Below, in pieces: positions 61,559 to 64,000 of a DNA stretch of 64,000 bases (its first letter is position 1; each line of letters begins with the position of its first letter). Made by a program: the position numbers and the translations under genes. This DNA is from Rhodobacteraceae bacterium M385 (lineage in GTDB: Bacteria; Pseudomonadota; Alphaproteobacteria; Rhodobacterales; Rhodobacteraceae), in the NCBI GenBank assembly GCA_025141835.1, contig CP081102.1, forward strand, positions 1,612,001-1,676,000, given 5' to 3'. The notes below the pieces were generated by a model. It was not told the origin of the DNA. It saw nothing but the letters and a program-made list of their open reading frames with translations, and made no database searches.

Positions 61559-62245
61559 TTAGTAGGTGCGGATCAACCCCACCAACTTACCTTGCACCTT
61601 CACCTGATCGGATCGGAAAACGCGTGTCTCATAGGCCGGGTTTGCCGCCTCCAGTGCGATCATGCTGCCCTTGCGGCGCAGGCGCTTCAGGGTCGCTTCA
61701 TGGTCTTCCACCAATGCAACGATGATATCGCCGTTATCAGCAGTGGAGCCTTCTTCGATCACCACGATATCGCCATCGTTGATGCCCGCGTCGATCATGG
61801 AATCGCCTTTTACCTCAAGGGCATAGTGGTTTCTCCCGGTGCCAAGCATCTGTTCAGGCACCGCCACATGGGAGGCGACCTGAGAAATCGCCTCAATCGG
61901 GACACCGGCGGCGATCTGGCCCATGACCGGCAATTCACGGGCGGCCGAGGCTTGCACCGCCATCGCGCCCGCAGGCGGGTCCGTCCGGTCGCCTTCAATC
62001 ACACGGGGCGCAAAGCCGCCGTCCTTCATGGCGTCGGGCATTTTCACGATCTCAATGGCGCGGGCACGGTGGGCCAGGCGACGGATAAAGCCGCGCTCCT
62101 CCAGCGCCGTAATCAAGCGGTGGATGCCGGACTTGGAGCGCAGATCAAGGGCGTCTTTCATCTCATCAAACGAAGGGGGCACCCCATCGCGCTGCATCCT
62201 TTTGTTAATAAACTCCAAAAGATCGCGCTGTTTCCGCGTCAGCAT
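61559..62245 (-). CDS. lexA: LexA repressor
   Basis: Repressor of the SOS response that cleaves itself when bound to RecA filaments. The 228-residue protein starts MLTRKQRDLLEFINKRM, with a winged helix (GVPPSFDEMKDAL, SGIHRLITALEERGFI). The autocleavage site is in VMGQIAAGVPIEAI near residue 110 (Ala-Gly), the catalytic serine in LEVKGDSMIDAGI near 148, and the lysine in ATLKRLRRKG near 185. Start 62245 has GGGAG upstream. A consensus SOS box lies about 100 bases before it, so it is autoregulated. Confidence 0.96.
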   Translation of the reverse strand: MLTRKQRDLLEFINKRMQRDGVPPSFDEMKDALDLRSKSGIHRLITALEERGFIRRLAHRARAIEIVKMPDAMKDGGFAPRVIEGDRTDPPAGAMAVQASAARELPVMGQIAAGVPIEAISQVASHVAVPEQMLGTGRNHYALEVKGDSMIDAGINDGDIVVIEEGSTADNGDIIVALVEDHEATLKRLRRKGSMIALEAANPAYETRVFRSDQVKVQGKLVGLIRTY

Positions 62246-62343
62246 ACCCGTCTCCCTCGCAATGATGGCGCCTTGCGCCGCTTTTTGCCCCGGACTGACA
62301 AACCGGGAACAATGCGGGCACATTCCATGCCCGTTCAGGGTAT

Positions 62344-62358
62344 GTTCTATACATGTTC
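62344..62358. promoter_or_regulatory. SOS box (GTTC-N7-GTTC) of lexA
   Basis: GTTC at 62344-62347 and 62355-62358 are separated by exactly seven bases (TATACAT), the alphaproteobacterial LexA site. A third GTTC at 62364-62367 follows after five bases. It lies between lexA and moeA, upstream of lexA on its strand. Confidence 0.9.
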
Positions 62359-62380
62359 CGAATGTTCTGTCAACGAATCA

Positions 62381-63577
62381 TCAAAACATCTTGTTAAGCG
62401 GCACATACTCCACGATGTCGCCCACCCGCGCGCGCGGCGCATCCACCGGGCGCACCAAAAGGCCCGAGGCCCCCGAAAGGACGGTCAACAAAGAGCTGTC
62501 CTGACTGCCGTAGGGCGTGATTACAGGCAGGTCTTCCCCGGCGCTGACATCGGCACGCATGTAATGTTCGCGCGGGCCATTGGCGTCCAGATCCACCCCA
62601 AGACGCGCGCGCATCCGAGGCCGAGCCCCGGCGGGAAGGCCCATCATCGCGTGCAACATGGGGATCAGAAACAGCTCTCCACAGACCATGGCAGAGACCG
62701 GATTTCCCGGCAGCCCCAGCAGTACGGCATCGCCTAAACGCCCGGCCATCAAGGGTTTTCCGGGCCGCATCGCCACTTTGTAGAAGGCCCGGTCCAAGCC
62801 CCGCGCGGCGGCGACATCGCCCACCAGATCATGATCCCCAACCGAGGCACCGCCCACGGTCACAATCAGATCGGCCCCTTTGGCCAGATCAAAGACCTGC
62901 TCCAGGCTGTCGCGATTATCGCGGGCAATGGGCAGCAAACGCGCCTCCGCGCCCTCGGCCTCGATCCGGGCCTTCAGCCCATAGGTGTTGGAGGCGATAA
63001 TCTGGTCCGGGCGCGGCTCTTCCCCCGGCGTGACCAACTCGTCCCCCGTCGCGATCAGGGCAACTGAGGGTTTGCGCGACACCGTCAGCAAAGGCACGTT
63101 CATCGAGGCGGCCAAAGCCACATCCGCCGGAGACAGACGGCGCGGAGCCTGCATCGTGTCGCCCGCCACGAAATCTGCGCCCGAGGGCCGGACGTTATGG
63201 CCCGATCCCAGATCACGCCCCAGCGTGATGCGGTCACCGTCGCGGGTCACGTCCTCTTGGATCACCACACGGTCGGTGCCTTCGGGCAGGGGCGCACCGG
63301 TGAAAATCCGCAGCGCCTCTCCGGGGCCGATGGTGCCGTGCCAGTAATGGCCCGCGGGGGCCTCGCCCACCACCTTCAGACGTCGGCCGGGAATAGCCTC
63401 CATATCGCGGACCGCATAGCCATCCATCGCCGAGGCACTGAAAGGCGGCTGGTCGCGCGTCGCGGTCACAGGCGCCGCCAAAACGCGCCCCCCCGCCGCG
63501 GTCAACGGCACGGTTTCCGTGCCAACCGGGGCGGCCAGCCCAAGACAAGCCGCCAGCGCGTCCTCGACGGAGATCAT
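62381..63577 (-). CDS. moeA: Molybdopterin molybdotransferase MoeA
   Basis: Inserts molybdate into adenylylated molybdopterin, releasing AMP. The 398-residue protein starts MISVEDALAACLGLAAPVG and has DQPPFSASAMDGYAVR near residue 43, RIFTGAPLPEGTDRVVIQED near 89, VALIATGDELVTPGEE near 170, the VGGASVGDHDLVGD stretch near 240 and VLLGLPGNPVSAMVCG near 292. ATGA overlap couples it to moaC. lexA follows downstream with its own promoter. Confidence 0.96.
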   Translation of the reverse strand: MISVEDALAACLGLAAPVGTETVPLTAAGGRVLAAPVTATRDQPPFSASAMDGYAVRDMEAIPGRRLKVVGEAPAGHYWHGTIGPGEALRIFTGAPLPEGTDRVVIQEDVTRDGDRITLGRDLGSGHNVRPSGADFVAGDTMQAPRRLSPADVALAASMNVPLLTVSRKPSVALIATGDELVTPGEEPRPDQIIASNTYGLKARIEAEGAEARLLPIARDNRDSLEQVFDLAKGADLIVTVGGASVGDHDLVGDVAAARGLDRAFYKVAMRPGKPLMAGRLGDAVLLGLPGNPVSAMVCGELFLIPMLHAMMGLPAGARPRMRARLGVDLDANGPREHYMRADVSAGEDLPVITPYGSQDSSLLTVLSGASGLLVRPVDAPRARVGDIVEYVPLNKMF

Positions 63578-64000
63578 GGGGTTGGCTCCGCCTTGGCCGC
63601 CTCAAACCGCCCCGACTTACCGCCATCCTTCAGGACAACACGTAAGCCCCCGACTTCCATCGTCTTTTCTGCCGCCTTCAGCATATCATACACCGTCAGT
63701 GCCGCCGTAGAGGCCGCCGTCAGGGCCTCCATCTCCACGCCCGTCTGGCCCGAGGTTTTCACCGTCGCTTCGATCCGTACCCCCGGAAGATCCACGTCCA
63801 CGCGCAGGTCCACGGCCACCTTGGTGATCGGTAGCGGATGACACAGCGGGATCAAATCGGCGCAGCGTTTGGCCCCCATGATCCCCGCAAGCCGCGCCAC
63901 TCCCAACACATCGCCCTTTTTGGCGGTGCCTTGGGCGACCAATTCTAGGGTCTCAGGCTGCATCGTCACATAGGCTTCGGCCACGGCAATCCGGTCCGTC
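63574..64000 (-). CDS. moaC: Cyclic pyranopterin monophosphate synthase MoaC, 5' end outside the window
   Basis: Works with MoaA to convert GTP to cPMP, the first step of molybdenum cofactor synthesis. The visible 142 residues include ARLAGIMGAKRCADLIPLCHPLP, LPGVRIEATVKTSGQTGVEMEALTA and a C-terminal MEVGGLRVVLKDGGKSG. The N-terminal 15-20 residues lie beyond 64000, since the frame is still open there and the sequence TDRIAVAEAYV is still inside the conserved domain. It overlaps moeA by four bases. Confidence 0.95.
   Translation of the reverse strand, partial: TDRIAVAEAYVTMQPETLELVAQGTAKKGDVLGVARLAGIMGAKRCADLIPLCHPLPITKVAVDLRVDVDLPGVRIEATVKTSGQTGVEMEALTAASTAALTVYDMLKAAEKTMEVGGLRVVLKDGGKSGRFEAAKAEPTP

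Overview
The window is about 64 kb of a GC-rich alphaproteobacterial chromosome, most probably a marine Rhodobacteraceae (Roseobacter-group) organism. The supports are the lptF/pepA-holC divergence, a SAM-II riboswitch in front of metZ, a GTTC-N7-GTTC SOS box in front of lexA, a PHR2-type photolyase, DUF2927 and TelA/XpaC genes, and short intergenic repeats of a kind I associate with this family. Nearly all of it reads as ordinary core chromosome with short intergenic gaps.

Layout. 1-12.5 kb: LPS export (lptF), aminopeptidase A and the Pol III chi subunit, a membrane aspartic protease, MarC, an ABC-F ATPase, Ndk, an acidic RTX-repeat protein, a TfoX C-terminal-domain protein, a small secreted protein, and a translationally coupled three-gene catabolic operon (DpaL-like lyase, M24 hydrolase, EutA-like racemase-fold protein). 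12.9-23.0 kb: a 10 kb integrated element flanked by perfect 58-bp direct repeats of the 3' part of tRNA-Asn. It carries a tyrosine integrase, a coupled unknown gene, an AlpA-like HTH protein, a Rep-like initiator, a Gabija-like pair (OLD/TOPRIM ATPase-nuclease plus UvrD-like helicase) and a zinc-ribbon protein of unknown function. The intact tRNA-Asn is regenerated at the right end.

23-40 kb: an MBL-fold hydrolase, an EnvZ-like histidine kinase, a CAU-anticodon tRNA, a glycosyltransferase-like protein, purM-purN, RNase D, a SufE-like protein, citrate synthase, GltX, ComEC, malate synthase G, and an SPFH/GYF protein. 40-47.5 kb: an operon of a 29-residue membrane peptide, XpaC, TelA and DUF2927; then SAM-II riboswitch, a seven-codon upstream ORF, metZ and a GNAT gene; then folE2 and two small, apparently related unknown proteins.

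47.5-64 kb: TrkH, an HI0933-family flavoprotein, a DnaJ-domain protein, BolA, DUF4177, GatB followed by a large perfect palindrome, a DJ-1/PfpI protein, two tandem transglycosylase-like genes, a DUF1624 membrane protein, PepN, photolyase, LexA with its SOS box, MoeA and a MoaC cut by the window edge.

The most interesting material is the tRNA-Asn island with its Gabija-like cargo and unknown genes. Next come the metZ leader (riboswitch plus mini-ORF), the TelA/XpaC/DUF2927 operon with its tiny membrane peptide, and the small proteins with TD-x-D repeats near 47 kb. All calls rest on reading the sequence; no database search was run.
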